Part shown: positions 4,829-5,459 of the stretch, in pieces
Layout: each line of letters opens with the position of its first letter
How positions within the stretch are numbered: the first letter of the stretch is position 1
DNA from: Candidatus Falkowbacteria bacterium CG10_big_fil_rev_8_21_14_0_10_39_9
GTDB lineage: Bacteria > Patescibacteriota > Patescibacteriia > Patescibacteriales > UBA12465
DNA: 5,459 nucleotides
Assembly: GCA_002778645.1 (NCBI GenBank)
Contig: PFAQ01000012.1
Coordinates: 1 to 5,459 of the forward strand
Direction: 5' to 3'
Notes under the pieces: model-generated
Database searches by the model: none
What the model was told of the DNA's origin: nothing
The model's input: the letters and a program-made list of their open reading frames with translations, nothing else
Translations under genes and position numbers: made by a program

Positions 4829-5296
4829 TTATTTGCCTAAGAGCTTATCAATTTTATTCTTTAAATAACTTTTAAACTGCTCTGGGTTAGAAGTTAAACG
4901 CCAAACAGCAGTATCTTCGGTGATGTGATCTTGGCCGTCATAAATAGCATTAATTTTTAAAGCCGATCCGCTCGCCTGAAACTTTTCTGCTAATTCTTTA
5001 TTTTCCGGTAAATCAATATTTATCTCTCTAACTTCAATTTTGCCATCGCGTAATTCTCTCTGATAATACTCCTCAACGGTTTCGCCCGATAGCTTGCCAA
5101 TGGCAATACAAGTAGTACAACGCTGAGTGGAATGAAAATTAAATACCTGAACTTTATCGGCGATTGTATCTTTAACTGAGACCGTTTTTGCAGTCCCATC
5201 CTCATTAAAGTAAGTTATTTTCTGGTCACGAGAACAACCACTTAAAGTTAAGATAAGCGCTCCTAAAATAATTGGCAGAAATAAAGATTTCTTCAT
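4829..5296 (-). CDS. arsF: ArsF-family thioredoxin-like lipoprotein with CTTC
   Basis: A 155-residue exported lipoprotein. A basic start (MKK) and hydrophobic stretch end in the lipobox LSGC with Cys21 as the lipidation site. The mature part has a thioredoxin-like layout: strand VQVFNFHSTQ, then the redox pair Cys60-x-x-Cys63 (RCTTC), a helix, a strand KIEVREINIDLPENKELAEKF, and a C-terminal helix ending DKLLGK. This matches proteins named nitrophenyl compound nitroreductase subunit ArsF, found with ArsG and linked to reduction and efflux of aromatic arsenicals. A TlpA-like surface thiol oxidoreductase is the alternative reading. It would face outwards, where the CcdA-like partner encoded one base later could keep its CxxC reduced. 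The start ATG at 5296 is preceded by a low-complexity A/T stretch without Shine-Dalgarno. Confidence 0.85.
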   Translation of the reverse strand: MKKSLFLPIILGALILTLSGCSRDQKITYFNEDGTAKTVSVKDTIADKVQVFNFHSTQRCTTCIAIGKLSGETVEEYYQRELRDGKIEVREINIDLPENKELAEKFQASGSALKINAIYDGQDHITEDTAVWRLTSNPEQFKSYLKNKIDKLLGK

Positions 5297-5320
5297 AGTT
5301 TTAATTTTATATTTTATATT

Positions 5321-5459
5321 TTATTTTTTAACGTAATATTTAATATGCCAAAATATATGGAATAAAGAAATTAATAAGAAAACCCAACCAAAAATGAAAT
5401 GCCAATAACTTAAATCAATACCTAAATTTATTTTCCAAGCAAACTCAATAATCAAGGCT
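5321..5459 (-). CDS. Membrane protein C-terminal fragment, possible b-type cytochrome-like (partial)
   Basis: A frame enters from the right edge and runs 45 codons to a TAA at 5323-5321. It is too short for a usual ORF call but looks real. The sequence has a Trp/His-bearing membrane helix, with residues SYWHFIFGWVFLLI followed by FHIFWHIKYYVKK, then a basic end. Histidines at the start (WHF) and end (FHIFWHI) of one helix resemble the heme-binding last helix of small cytochrome b561/DUF4405-type membrane proteins, but too little is visible to be sure. It ends 24 bases before the ArsF-like gene, on the same strand, so it is likely the preceding gene of the operon. Confidence 0.6.
   Translation of the reverse strand, partial: ALIIEFAWKINLGIDLSYWHFIFGWVFLLISLFHIFWHIKYYVKK

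Noticed and set aside
5020..5205. Minus-strand 61-codon frame inside the ArsF-like gene
   Set aside because: It overlaps the CxxC lipoprotein in another frame and its composition looks random.
5297..5320. Repeated ATAAAAT-like units before the ArsF-like gene
   Set aside because: Short low-complexity A/T stretch between operon genes; no operator symmetry or repeat array.

Overview
This AT-rich window carries one long, minus-strand gene array that is read from the right edge to the left. It is dominated by small membrane transporters and redox proteins for metals, oxyanions and thiols. Genes are packed with gaps of 1 to about 60 bases. Stop codons are standard: TGA is used as a stop and glycine uses GG codons. 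Starts mostly lack a recognisable Shine-Dalgarno sequence. Low GC, compact genes, leaderless-looking starts and this set of small transporters suggest an uncultivated bacterium of the Patescibacteria/CPR type or another small-genome anaerobe. That placement is inference; there is no rRNA or marker gene to confirm it.

Right part (2879-5459), apparently intact. In transcription order it holds the C-terminal end of a His-bearing membrane protein (5321-5459), an ArsF-family thioredoxin-like lipoprotein with a CTTC motif (4829-5296), an ArsG/CcdA-like membrane protein with two Cys-Pro sites (4114-4827), a TauE/SafE-type exporter (3273-4049) and an 8-cysteine dicluster ferredoxin (2879-3241). Together these could carry reducing power across the membrane to an outer-surface thiol protein and export an anionic product. 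The ArsF/ArsG pairing points to the family linked to aromatic arsenicals and nitro compounds, but a general extracytoplasmic thiol relay is equally possible.

Middle part (760-2875). A complete cation diffusion facilitator, probably Zn(II)-selective (1970-2875), is followed by a second, divergent TauE/SafE-like gene now split into three consecutive reading frames (1851-1961, 1336-1866, 1181-1336). Both junctions are 1-base stop/start overlaps. A short-chain ChrA chromate-transporter domain follows (760-1176). Its last part lies in another frame (from 763 leftward), separated by a run of six A on the coding strand.

Left part (1-640). An IS200/IS605-type element with an HUH transposase (tnpA) lies directly after the chrA end, so it probably inserted into the tail of that gene after a TTAC. 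The tnpA gene itself seems to have a one-base frameshift near its start. Several hairpins surround it: probable subterminal IS hairpins and a terminator-like hairpin at 6-31.

The most interesting points are the ArsF-ArsG-TauE-ferredoxin redox/export module and the cluster of broken or split genes confined to about 520-1960. The broken genes could be real decay, translationally coupled split genes, or homopolymer errors in the assembly.
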